From Porticoccaceae bacterium (GTDB lineage Bacteria; Pseudomonadota; Gammaproteobacteria; Pseudomonadales; Porticoccaceae): 35,517 nt of DNA. Below, one piece after another: positions 16,704 through 24,714 of the stretch. Both the position numbers and the translations under genes were made by a program. The notes below the pieces were generated by a model that saw only the letters and a list, made by a program, of their open reading frames with translations, had not been told where the DNA came from and did not search any database. Location of the stretch: NCBI GenBank assembly GCA_029212965.1, contig JARGOV010000004.1:19037-54553 (forward strand), written 5' to 3'. The stretch's first letter is position 1. Each line of letters opens with the position of its first letter.

Positions 16704-18121
16704 GTGGCATTTATGCAGTTCCTGAAATGCGCCGTATCCGCCGTATTCACTTTATTGGTATTGGCGGCAGCGGTATGTGCGGTATTGCCGAGGTACTACT
16801 CAACCAAGGATATACGATCTCCGGTTCTGACCTGGCGGTCAATGCCAATATTATTCGCTTGCGAGGTATGGGTGCGCATATTGATATAGGGCACAAGGGT
16901 GAGCAAGTTAAGGGTGTTGACGTGGTGGTGCAGTCGAGTGCCGTCAATGAAGAGAATCCAGAAATTATTGCCGCGCGTGAGTCACGTATTCCTGTCGTGC
17001 GCCGCGCTGAAATGCTTGCCGAATTAATGCGTTACCGTCACAGCATTGCTGTTGCTGGTACCCACGGCAAAACCACTACGACTAGCCTTCTGGCTAATGT
17101 GCTGGCTGAAGCCGGGCGAGCACCGACTTTTGTGATTGGTGGGAAAGTCACCAGTGCTGGCACTAACGCCCAGTTGGGTGAAAGCCGTTATCTGGTGGCT
17201 GAGGCCGATGAAAGTGATGCTTCATTTTTGCACCTCCAGCCTATGGTGGCGGTGGTGACTAATATTGAAGCTGATCATATGGAAACCTATGACTTCGATT
17301 TTTCGAAGTTGAAGCAGACCTTTATTGAATTTCTTCACAACCTGCCGTTCTACGGTTTGGCAGTGCTATGCATTGATGACCCGGTGGTGAGAGCAATTAT
17401 GCCACTGGTGTCGCGGCCGATTCTAACCTATGGCTTTAGTGAGGATGCCGATTACCGTATCAGTGATGCCGGGGTTGAAGAGCGTAGCGCTTATTTCCGT
17501 GTAGACCGGCCCGATGATATGAATAGTTTGACAATCAAGCTAAGTATTCCCGGTCGCCACAATATGCTGAATGCGACCGCAGCCATTGCAGTGGCTAGTG
17601 ATGAAGGCCTGAGTGATGAGTCAATTTGTAAGGGACTGGCGGGCTTTCAAGGCGTTGGTCGACGTTTTGAGGTTTACGGTAATTATCCCGTTGCCGGTGG
17701 TGCTGGCACAGCCATGTTGGTGGATGACTATGGACACCACCCCAGCGAAGTGAAGGCGACCGTACAAGCCGTGCGTGAGGGCTGGCCTCAGCGCCGCTTA
17801 GTCCTGATATTCCAACCCCACCGCTATACCCGAACACGCGATCTCTACGATGATTTTGTCGAGGTGCTGTCAGAGGTGGATGTGTTAATTATGGTGCCCG
17901 TTTATACCGCTGGGGAGGAAGAGATTCCCGCTGCGACCAGTCGGCATCTGTGTCGTGCGATTCGTCAACGGGGCAAGGTTGATCCAGTTTATGCAGAGTC
18001 CATAGAGACTGCTCCCGATATCCTGAAATCATTGGTTAAGCCAGGGGATATTGTCATGACTCAGGGGGCGGGCAGTGTGAGTAAGCTGGTGAAATTACTG
18101 TCTGAAGGGGGCTTGCAATAA
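16700..18121 (+). CDS. murC: UDP-N-acetylmuramate:L-alanine ligase
   Basis: First amino-acid ligase of peptidoglycan precursor synthesis, cytoplasmic and ATP-dependent. 473 aa (E. coli 491). The N-terminal dinucleotide-like loop [18 protein letters not shown] (16-33) binds the UDP-sugar. The P-loop is [11 protein letters not shown] (119-129). [23 protein letters not shown] and [13 protein letters not shown] are conserved Mur ligase segments, and [16 protein letters not shown] marks the C-terminal domain. The ATG overlaps the murG stop by four bases. The ddl start lies 2 nt after the stop. Confidence 0.96.
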   Translation: MSGIYAVPEMRRIRRIHFIGIGGSGMCGIAEVLLNQGYTISGSDLAVNANIIRLRGMGAHIDIGHKGEQVKGVDVVVQSSAVNEENPEIIAARESRIPVVRRAEMLAELMRYRHSIAVAGTHGKTTTTSLLANVLAEAGRAPTFVIGGKVTSAGTNAQLGESRYLVAEADESDASFLHLQPMVAVVTNIEADHMETYDFDFSKLKQTFIEFLHNLPFYGLAVLCIDDPVVRAIMPLVSRPILTYGFSEDADYRISDAGVEERSAYFRVDRPDDMNSLTIKLSIPGRHNMLNATAAIAVASDEGLSDESICKGLAGFQGVGRRFEVYGNYPVAGGAGTAMLVDDYGHHPSEVKATVQAVREGWPQRRLVLIFQPHRYTRTRDLYDDFVEVLSEVDVLIMVPVYTAGEEEIPAATSRHLCRAIRQRGKVDPVYAESIETAPDILKSLVKPGDIVMTQGAGSVSKLVKLLSEGGLQ

Positions 18122-18123
18122 AT

Positions 18124-19110
18124 ATGGCTGCGATCAATACCCCACTACCTAAAGCCAATGTCTTCGGTCGTATTGTCGTGCTTTACGGTGGCCAGTCTGG
18201 TGAGCGCGAGGTGTCACTGAAGGGTGGCAAAGCGGTTTTGTCAGCACTGCAGGGTGAAGGCCTGGATGCTCATGGGCTGGATTTTGGGCCTGGCTGGATA
18301 GCTCAGCTGGAAGCATTACAGCCAGATCGTGTTTTTATCGTTCTCCACGGTGCCGGCGGTGAAGATGGCACTGTGCAGGGCGCACTGGAATGTTTGGGGC
18401 TGCCCTATACCGGTAGCGGCGTACTGGCGTCGGCATTGGCAATGGACAAACTACGTTGCAAGCAACTGTGGCAGGGCATGGGTCTGCCAACGGCGGGTTT
18501 TGCTCAACTGCATAAAGATAGCGACTGGTCTGCTCTGCTGGCTGAACTAGGTGGCGAAGTGATGGTAAAGCCGGCGAGTGAAGGCTCTAGTCTCGGTATG
18601 GCAAAGGCTAGTAGTGCTAATGAACTGCAAGCGGCCTGGTCTGCCGCCGATGCCTTTGACAGTGTGGTCATTGCAGAGCGTTGGCTCAGTGGTGGCGAGT
18701 ACACGGTTGCTATTCTCAATGGTAAGCCTTTGCCAGTTATTAAGCTTGAAACTGATCGCCCCTTTTACGACTACGAGGCGAAATATCTATCTGATGACAC
18801 GCGTTATATCTGCCCTTGCGGTTTGTCGGCTGACGCTGAGAAGGCCATGCAGGCGCTGGCACTAGAGGCTTTTACCAGTCTTGGTTGCGAGGGCTGGGGC
18901 CGGGTTGACGTCATGATGAGTGCCGATGGTGAGCCGCGTTTACTCGAGGTGAATACCGTGCCGGGCATGACTGACCATAGTTTGGTGCCAATGGCAGGGG
19001 CAGCAGCAGGCCTAAGTTTCGCGGATTTGTTGATTGAAATCTTACAGACCTCAGTGAACAACGACAGTGAGAAGAAAACATCTGTTGTTCTTGCTGGAAG
19101 GACCGCCTGA
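18124..19110 (+). CDS. ddlB: D-alanine:D-alanine ligase (DdlB type)
   Basis: ATP-grasp enzyme making D-Ala-D-Ala for MurF. 328 aa (E. coli DdlB 306); the first 12 or so residues (MAAINTPLPKAN) are an extension before FGRIVVLYGGQSGEREVSLKGG. Other landmarks: LHGAGGEDGTVQGALECLGLPYTGSGVLASALAMDK, VKPASEGSSLGM, ERWLSGGEYTVAIL, CEGWGRVDVM and the active-site end LLEVNTVPGMTDHSLVP. The position between murC and ftsQ is the classical ddlB place. The gene lies two bases after murC. The ftsQ ATG follows by one base, and the ftsQ ribosome site is inside the last ddlB codons. Confidence 0.95.
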   Translation: MAAINTPLPKANVFGRIVVLYGGQSGEREVSLKGGKAVLSALQGEGLDAHGLDFGPGWIAQLEALQPDRVFIVLHGAGGEDGTVQGALECLGLPYTGSGVLASALAMDKLRCKQLWQGMGLPTAGFAQLHKDSDWSALLAELGGEVMVKPASEGSSLGMAKASSANELQAAWSAADAFDSVVIAERWLSGGEYTVAILNGKPLPVIKLETDRPFYDYEAKYLSDDTRYICPCGLSADAEKAMQALALEAFTSLGCEGWGRVDVMMSADGEPRLLEVNTVPGMTDHSLVPMAGAAAGLSFADLLIEILQTSVNNDSEKKTSVVLAGRTA

Positions 19111-19111
19111 C

Positions 19112-19915
19112 ATGGTGCTCACGGTATCTTCCAAAGCAAAGCAGCGTGGTGCACGACGCAAACAAGTGCGCCATGAAGCACGCTATAGCGATGCTCTTTT
19201 GGAGATGCTGAGATGGCTGAAAAGTTTGGCACGTTTTTCACTGTGGGTTGGTGGGCTGGCTATTTTTACTGTCGGATCGGTGGTGTTGTACCGCTACATT
19301 GACCGGCCATTGACACGTATTTTCGTCGATAGTCCCTATCAACGAGTGACACAAAGTGAGATTGAAACGTTGGTTGGTGATCTCAGTAGTGGTGGATTTA
19401 TTAGCCTTGATTTAGTGCGCTTGCGCGAGCGTCTTGAGGCCCACCCCTGGATAGCATCGGCCAGTGTGCGTCGTCAATGGCCTGACCGTTTGAGACTTAA
19501 TATTGTTGAAGAGGTGCCCATTGCGCGTTGGCGTGACAGCGGGTTTTTGAACCGCAGTGGTGCCGCGCTTAACGCGACTGACAATCAAATCCTTGGTGAT
19601 TTACCGCTCCTGGTTGGACCGGAGGGGAATTCGCGACAGGTAATGAGTGAGTATCGCGATGTCAGTGAATTGATGTTTAGCCAGGGATTAAAGGTAGTGA
19701 CTTTTAGTGTCGACGAGCACGGGGCTCGCAGCTTGAAGCTGAATTCGGGTCATGAAGTGGTACTGGGTCGTGGTGATGTTGTCACTAAAGTGCAGCGCTT
19801 TCTGTCGATATGGCAGGTCGAGTTAGTCAGTAGGCAAGAAAAAATTCAGGGGATTGATGCGCGCTACGACAACGGTGTGGCGGTGTCGTGGCGTGAAAAT
19901 GATATTTCGAGTTGA
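19112..19915 (+). CDS. ftsQ: Cell division protein FtsQ
   Basis: Bitopic divisome protein that recruits FtsL/FtsB. The open frame starts with a GTG at 19067 inside ddl, but the ATG at 19112 (MVLTVSSKAKQRG), with GGAAGGA at 19096-19102, is a much better start and gives 267 aa (E. coli 276). The protein has a basic cytoplasmic tail, a membrane segment near residues 46-66 (LWVGGLAIFTVGSVVLY), a POTRA domain (from FVDSPYQRVTQSEIETLV to about WPDRLRLNIVEEVPIARW) and a beta domain ending in GIDARYDNGVAVSW. It stands in the conserved ddl-ftsQ-ftsA order. Confidence 0.94.
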   Translation: MVLTVSSKAKQRGARRKQVRHEARYSDALLEMLRWLKSLARFSLWVGGLAIFTVGSVVLYRYIDRPLTRIFVDSPYQRVTQSEIETLVGDLSSGGFISLDLVRLRERLEAHPWIASASVRRQWPDRLRLNIVEEVPIARWRDSGFLNRSGAALNATDNQILGDLPLLVGPEGNSRQVMSEYRDVSELMFSQGLKVVTFSVDEHGARSLKLNSGHEVVLGRGDVVTKVQRFLSIWQVELVSRQEKIQGIDARYDNGVAVSWRENDISS

Positions 19916-19953
19916 TGACTCAATTGAAAGATAAAAGAAAAAGAGCTTAATTC

Positions 19954-21186
19954 ATGGCAAATAGTAGCAATGAGCAAATGATCGTCGGCCTCGATATTGG
20001 CACCTCTAAAGTGGTTGCTATTGTTGGCGTCGCGGGACCCGATGGACAGCTGGAAATCGTTGGCACCGGCATGCACCCTTCTTCAGGTTTGAAAAAAGGC
20101 GTGGTAGTGAATATCGAATCCACAGTGGCGGCTATTGAGCGTGCGGTGCAGGAGGTCGAGTTAATGGCAGGGTGCCAGATTCATTCAGTCTACGCAGGGA
20201 TTGCCGGCAATCATATTCGCAGCCTCAATTCCCACGGCATTGTTGCTATTCGTGATCGTGAGGTGCATCGCCTCGATATTGAGAGGGTGATAGATGCAGC
20301 GCGGGCGGTGGCAATTCCTGCAGATCAGGAAATTCTGCACGTGCTGCCACAGGAATACATCATCGACAACCAGGAGGGAGTGCGTGAGCCTCTGGGTATG
20401 TCCGGTGTGCGCCTTGAGGCCAAGGTTCATCTGGTAACGGGTGCTGCCAATGCCGCGCAAAACATAAAAAAATGTATTCGCCGCTGTGGCCTGGAAGTCG
20501 ACGATGTCATTCTTGAACAATTAGCGTCGAGCTATGCCGTTCTCACCGAAGATGAAAAGCAGCTTGGCGTTTGCATGGTCGATTTAGGTGGCGGCACCAC
20601 GGACATTGCCATCTTTACCGATGGCGCGATTCGCCACACAGGGGTGATACCTATTGCCGGTGACCAGGTGACTAATGATATTGCCATGGCGCTGCGCACA
20701 CCTACCGCGAATGCGGAAGAATTGAAAATTAAATATGCCTGCGCACTGGCGAAGCTGGCACGGCCAGAAGAAACCATCAAAGTGCCGAGTGTTGGCGAGC
20801 GTCCGCCGAGGGACCTGTCTCGACAGGCCCTGGCCGAAGTAGTCGAGCCGCGCTATGACGAGTTGTTCACGTTGGTGCAGGCGGAATTACGACGCAGTGG
20901 TTTTGAAGAGCTGGTTGCTGCCGGGATTGTATTAACCGGTGGCACGGCAAAAATGGAGGGTGTGGTCGAGTTGGCAGAAGAGATTTTTCATATGCCAGTG
21001 CGGCTAGGCTGTCCACAAAACATTCAAGGCTTGAGCGATATCGTTAATAACCCGATTTATTCAACGGGTGTGGGGTTGTTGCTCTATGGTCTTGAGCAGC
21101 AGCGTGAAGGTGGTAGGGGACAAGAAAGTGAGCAGGGCGAGGGTTTGGTGTCACGCATCAAAGCCTGGTTTAAAGAGCACTTTTAA
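19954..21186 (+). CDS. ftsA: Cell division protein FtsA
   Basis: Actin-like ATPase that tethers FtsZ to the inner membrane and recruits later divisome proteins. 410 aa (E. coli 420). Seen: the phosphate-1 motif VGLDIGTSKVVAIVG, the 1C-domain region HVLPQEYIIDNQEGVREPLGMSGVRLE, the phosphate-2 motif MVDLGGGTTDIAIF, the adenosine motif VLTGGTAKMEGV, and the C-terminal amphipathic membrane-targeting helix GLVSRIKAWFKEHF. Only a weak purine-rich ribosome site (AAAGAG) precedes the ATG. A 38-nt gap separates it from ftsQ. Confidence 0.96.
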   Translation: MANSSNEQMIVGLDIGTSKVVAIVGVAGPDGQLEIVGTGMHPSSGLKKGVVVNIESTVAAIERAVQEVELMAGCQIHSVYAGIAGNHIRSLNSHGIVAIRDREVHRLDIERVIDAARAVAIPADQEILHVLPQEYIIDNQEGVREPLGMSGVRLEAKVHLVTGAANAAQNIKKCIRRCGLEVDDVILEQLASSYAVLTEDEKQLGVCMVDLGGGTTDIAIFTDGAIRHTGVIPIAGDQVTNDIAMALRTPTANAEELKIKYACALAKLARPEETIKVPSVGERPPRDLSRQALAEVVEPRYDELFTLVQAELRRSGFEELVAAGIVLTGGTAKMEGVVELAEEIFHMPVRLGCPQNIQGLSDIVNNPIYSTGVGLLLYGLEQQREGGRGQESEQGEGLVSRIKAWFKEHF

Positions 21187-21242
21187 TTTTTTAATGGGTA
21201 ATTGGCTAGTCAAATAGCAATGTTAATCGAGGGGTATAAGTG

Positions 21243-22457
21243 ATGTTTGAAATTGTGGATAGCATACCAGAAACGGCAGAAATTAAAGTTATCGGCGTGG
21301 GTGGCGGCGGTGGCAATGCAGTCAGGCATATGATTGATAGTCAGGTTGAAGGCGTTGAATTCATCTGTGCCAATACTGACTCTCAAGCCTTAAAAGGCCT
21401 GTCCGATGCCACATTGCTGCAGTTAGGCAATGGCATCACGAAAGGCCTTGGCGCAGGTGCGAATCCTGAAATTGGGCGTCAGGCGGCGATGGAAGACAGG
21501 GAGCGTATCGCCGAGGTGCTTGAAGGTGCAGATATGGTGTTTATCACTGCGGGTATGGGGGGTGGCACAGGAACGGGCGCCGCACCAGTGGTTGCTGATA
21601 TTGCCAAGGATCTGGGTATTTTGACGGTTGCTGTTGTGACCCGACCTTTCCCCTTTGAAGGCCGTAAGCGCATGGCCATTGCCAATGAAGGGGTCAAGCA
21701 ACTAAAAGACAAAGTTGATTCGTTGATCACTGTGCCCAACGAAAAATTACTGTCTGTGCTGGGTAAAAACACGACGTTGCTGGATGCTTTTAAGGCGGCC
21801 AACGATGTGTTATTGGGTGCAGTACAAGGCATAGCAGACCTGATTATTCGCCCCGGTATGATCAATGTTGATTTTGCTGATGTGCGGACAGTGATGTCAG
21901 AAATGGGCATGGCAATGATGGGCTCTGGCATTGCCAGTGGCGAAAATCGTGCGAGAGAAGCTGCGGAAGCGGCGGTGCACAGTCCTTTGTTAGAAGATAT
22001 CGATCTGCGCGGAGCGCGGGGTATCCTGGTCAATATTACTGCCGGGCCCAACCTGTCGTTGGGTGAGTTTTCTGACGTTGGTGACACTGTCGAAGAATTT
22101 GCGTCTGATCAGGCGACCGTGGTTGTGGGTACTGTGATCGATGATGAGATGGGTGATGAGTTGCGTGTTACTGTAGTGGCGACCGGCTTGGGTCGCGCTG
22201 AGGAAATAAGTCGACCTGTTCCCGCCAAGGTGGTTGATAACACCCTGAAAACCAATGGCGAAATTGATTATGGCCAACTCGATCGGCCGACAGTGACACG
22301 CACCGCGGGTCGCGGAGCTATGCGTGGTGGTACGAGTGCAGCCAGTGCCGTGTCTTCAGAACCTCAGAGTGAAGCAATCAATAAAGTGGCAGCACAGCAG
22401 GAGGCTGATATGGACTATTTGGATATCCCGGCTTTTTTACGCCGCCAAGCTGATTAA
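21243..22457 (+). CDS. ftsZ: Cell division protein FtsZ
   Basis: Tubulin-like GTPase that forms the Z-ring. 404 aa (E. coli 383). The N-terminal core begins [27 protein letters not shown]. The tubulin signature GGGTGTG lies at 106-112. The T7 catalytic region [15 protein letters not shown] follows. A variable linker (about 320-388) leads to the conserved C-terminal peptide [14 protein letters not shown] (391-404), which binds FtsA and ZipA. I choose the ATG at 21243 over the GTG at 21240 because it gives the family N-terminus and has GAGGGG at 21229-21234. The 53-bp ftsA-ftsZ gap is short. Confidence 0.97.
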   Translation: MFEIVDSIPETAEIKVIGVGGGGGNAVRHMIDSQVEGVEFICANTDSQALKGLSDATLLQLGNGITKGLGAGANPEIGRQAAMEDRERIAEVLEGADMVFITAGMGGGTGTGAAPVVADIAKDLGILTVAVVTRPFPFEGRKRMAIANEGVKQLKDKVDSLITVPNEKLLSVLGKNTTLLDAFKAANDVLLGAVQGIADLIIRPGMINVDFADVRTVMSEMGMAMMGSGIASGENRAREAAEAAVHSPLLEDIDLRGARGILVNITAGPNLSLGEFSDVGDTVEEFASDQATVVVGTVIDDEMGDELRVTVVATGLGRAEEISRPVPAKVVDNTLKTNGEIDYGQLDRPTVTRTAGRGAMRGGTSAASAVSSEPQSEAINKVAAQQEADMDYLDIPAFLRRQAD

Positions 22458-22487
22458 TAGCTGTGGAGTAGGCTGCAGAACAGAACA

Positions 22488-22533
22488 TGTCGGTCTAAAC
22501 TTGGCATACCCCTCTGCGGGGTTTAGACCGACA
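22488..22533. repeat. 13-bp perfect inverted repeat between ftsZ and lpxC
   Basis: Arms at 22488-22500 (TGTCGGTCTAAAC) and 22521-22533 pair perfectly across a 20-nt centre that contains its own ACCCC/GGGGT hairpin, so two nested or alternative folds are possible. No T-run follows on either strand, which argues against an intrinsic terminator. Candidate roles are an RNA stem in the lpxC leader or read-through transcript, or a pair of operator half-sites about three helical turns apart. Confidence 0.75.
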
Positions 22534-22559
22534 ATATGGGTAGAGTCGAGACACAGGTT

Positions 22560-22569
22560 TTGCTACTAT
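22560..22569 (+). promoter_or_regulatory. Possible extended -10 promoter of lpxC
   Basis: TTTGCTACTAT contains an extended -10 (TG, one base, then TACTAT at 22564-22569). The place of the -35, about 22541-22546, holds only a weak TAGAGT. A start near 22576 would give a leader of about 23 nt before the lpxC GTG. A separate lpxC promoter is known in E. coli, but this prediction is by eye. Confidence 0.35.
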
Positions 22570-22598
22570 CCCGCGCTTGTACTTACGGGGCTTAAGCA

Positions 22599-23516
22599 GT
22601 GATACGACAGCGTACGTTAAACAACACCATTCGTGCGACCGGCGTTGGCCTGCATACAGGTGAAAAGGTTTATTTGACCCTTAAACCGGCAGCGGTGAAT
22701 ACGGGTATTGTCTTTCGTCGCACCGACCTTGACCCAGTGGTTGAAATTGAAGCTAAGGCGATGAATGTTGGCGATACCACGTTATCCACGTCACTGGTCA
22801 ATGGCGATGTCCGCGTTTCCACGGTGGAACATCTTTTGTCGGCGATGGCTGGTTTGGGTATCGATAACGCAGTTATTGATGTTACCGCCCCAGAAGTACC
22901 GATTATGGACGGCAGTGCTGGCCCCTTTGTTTTTTTGATTCAATCGGCTGGCATTATCGAACAGGACGCGCCAAAGAAATTTATTCGCATAAAAAAACTG
23001 GTCGAAGTTAGTCAGGAGGATAAGACAGCCTCCTTTAAGCCCTTCGATGGCTTTAAAGTGACTTTCACGATTCATTTTGATCACCCCGCTTTCAAAGAAC
23101 GCAACAAAGAAGTGACAGTCGATTTTTCCAGTACCTCCTTTGTGAAAGAAGTGAGTCGCGCACGCACCTTTGGTTTTATGCATGAGTTTGAATACTTGCG
23201 CTCACAGGGGCTCGCTCGTGGCGCTAGTATGGATAACGCTATTGCAGTGGATGACGCTCAAGTCTTGAATCAAGACGGCTTGCGCTACGAGGACGAGTTT
23301 GTCAAACACAAGGTTCTTGATGCCATTGGTGATCTTTACTTATTGGGTAATAGCCTGATTGGTGAGTTCAATGCCTTTAAATCTGGCCATGCATTGAACA
23401 ATATGTTGTTGCGTGAACTACTCGCACAAAAGGATGCATGGGAAGTGGTAACTTTTGAAGATAATGAGCAAGATGCACCAATCTCCTATTCCAAGCCCGC
23501 CATTGCTGCTGTTTAG
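22599..23516 (+). CDS. lpxC: UDP-3-O-acyl-GlcNAc deacetylase LpxC
   Basis: Zinc amidase for the committed step of lipid A synthesis, cytoplasmic. 305 aa, the same as E. coli. The N-terminus [24 protein letters not shown] is typical. Zinc ligands by motif are His78 (STVEHLLSA), His237 and Asp241 ([10 protein letters not shown]), with Glu77 as catalytic base and His264 (KSGHALNN) in the active site. The start is GTG, followed by ATACGACAG; ACGGGG lies about 10 nt upstream. The gene closes the dcw cluster. E. coli controls LpxC by FtsH proteolysis through a C-terminal tail ending in hydrophobic residues; the end here (KPAIAAV) is similarly non-polar, so the same control is possible. Confidence 0.97.
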   Translation: MIRQRTLNNTIRATGVGLHTGEKVYLTLKPAAVNTGIVFRRTDLDPVVEIEAKAMNVGDTTLSTSLVNGDVRVSTVEHLLSAMAGLGIDNAVIDVTAPEVPIMDGSAGPFVFLIQSAGIIEQDAPKKFIRIKKLVEVSQEDKTASFKPFDGFKVTFTIHFDHPAFKERNKEVTVDFSSTSFVKEVSRARTFGFMHEFEYLRSQGLARGASMDNAIAVDDAQVLNQDGLRYEDEFVKHKVLDAIGDLYLLGNSLIGEFNAFKSGHALNNMLLRELLAQKDAWEVVTFEDNEQDAPISYSKPAIAAV

Positions 23517-23624
23517 GTATGCGAAAAAGCATATATAAAGTCGATCGGCAGCGAAAGTAGTCGCTTAAAGAATGTTAACCTTCTCCTTAATTTGATGGTC
23601 GAAGCTCGATATTAAAGTGCTTTT

Positions 23625-24608
23625 ATGAAAATTATTTTCCTCAGCCCCCGCCAAAGTAAATCGCTGACACTAACTTTGAATACTTGGGCCAAAGTGGCTT
23701 TGTCATTGTGTGTGCTCGGCGTGCCTCTGGGCGCAGGGTTGGTCATAGGCGCGAAAAGTGATCGTGGTGATGCTTCTCTGCGGGCAGCACTGGCTGCAGT
23801 GCAGGCAGAGTTGGATCTGCAGCACGAAGAACTTCAACTCGGGGTAGCGAGTGCGGATAAAAAAATTGCCGCCTATTCGAAAAAACTGGCTGAAATTCAG
23901 GCTCGCATGGTGCGAATGGATGCGCTTGGCGAACGTATAGTCGATGTTGCCGGGCTCGATAAGGGTGAGTTTGATTTTAGTCGTACGCCCGCCATCGGTG
24001 GCCCAGCTGAGGTTAGTGAGCCCGGAAATAGCCGGCTAACAGAGTCTTTGTCTTCCAACCTTGAGACTCCAGATCTTGAGGTGAGTCTTATTATTTCGGA
24101 GGATTTGCAGGATCTATTTGCCGAGATTGAAGCACGGATGGATAACCGTGAACAGCAGTTAGACTTGCTACGTGTGATGATTGTTGACCGTGACTTCAAG
24201 CGCGAGAATACAATTTCAGGTCGACCCATTGTCAAGGGTTGGATGTCTTCGCGCTATGGTAAGAGAACGGACCCTTTCAACGGACGCAAGGCCTGGCACC
24301 GGGGTGTTGACTTTGCCGGTAAAGATGGCTCGGAAGTGATTGCAGTTGCTTCTGGCATTGTCACTCGTTCTGAACCTTATAAAGGCTATGGCCACTTGAT
24401 CGAAATTGATCATGGTGAAGGATATGTTACCCGTTATGGGCACAACAAAATTAACCTGACCGAAGTGGGTGATTTGGTGAAAAAGGGTCAGGTTATTGCC
24501 AAAATGGGTAGTACAGGCCGCTCTACTGGCCCCCATGTCCATTTCGAAGTCTACAAAAATGGCCGCAATGTTGACCCCGCTAGCTATATTCGTCGCACAG
24601 TTCGTTAA
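23625..24608 (+). CDS. M23 (LytM-domain) envelope peptidase with N-terminal membrane anchor
   Basis: A 327-aa protein with one membrane segment (about residues 22-43), a coiled-coil periplasmic region (about 50-105, then 160-190) and a C-terminal M23 domain (about 200-325). All zinc and catalytic residues are in place: His225 and Asp229 (HRGVDFAG), His273 (RYGHNK), and His304 and His306 (GPHVHFEVY). So it should be an active D,D- or glycyl-endopeptidase acting on peptidoglycan cross-links, unlike EnvC and NlpD with degenerate sites. The gene holds the place between lpxC and secA that E. coli gives to secM; a similar gene is known there in Pseudomonas. The substrate is not tested and the gene name is not fixed, so none is given. 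Confidence 0.88.
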   Translation: MKIIFLSPRQSKSLTLTLNTWAKVALSLCVLGVPLGAGLVIGAKSDRGDASLRAALAAVQAELDLQHEELQLGVASADKKIAAYSKKLAEIQARMVRMDALGERIVDVAGLDKGEFDFSRTPAIGGPAEVSEPGNSRLTESLSSNLETPDLEVSLIISEDLQDLFAEIEARMDNREQQLDLLRVMIVDRDFKRENTISGRPIVKGWMSSRYGKRTDPFNGRKAWHRGVDFAGKDGSEVIAVASGIVTRSEPYKGYGHLIEIDHGEGYVTRYGHNKINLTEVGDLVKKGQVIAKMGSTGRSTGPHVHFEVYKNGRNVDPASYIRRTVR

Positions 24609-24714
24609 CTCTCTGCCTTATTTTTCTGCTGTTATTCGTTTTCGCTGCTGCGTCGCTATACGATACGTAGCAAAGAATTATCAGAATTAGTTAATTACAG
24701 GGTTTGCGATTGCC

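Noticed and set aside
21479-22087. 202-codon minus-strand ORF
   Set aside because: It is antisense to ftsZ, has a serine/threonine/proline-rich low-complexity composition typical of shadow frames, and has no ribosome site.
22488-22533. Intrinsic terminator after ftsZ
   Set aside because: No run of T follows either arm on either strand, and the loop is 20 nt.
24609-24714. secM-like arrest peptide before secA
   Set aside because: There is no ORF with a signal peptide or an arrest motif in this 106-bp gap.
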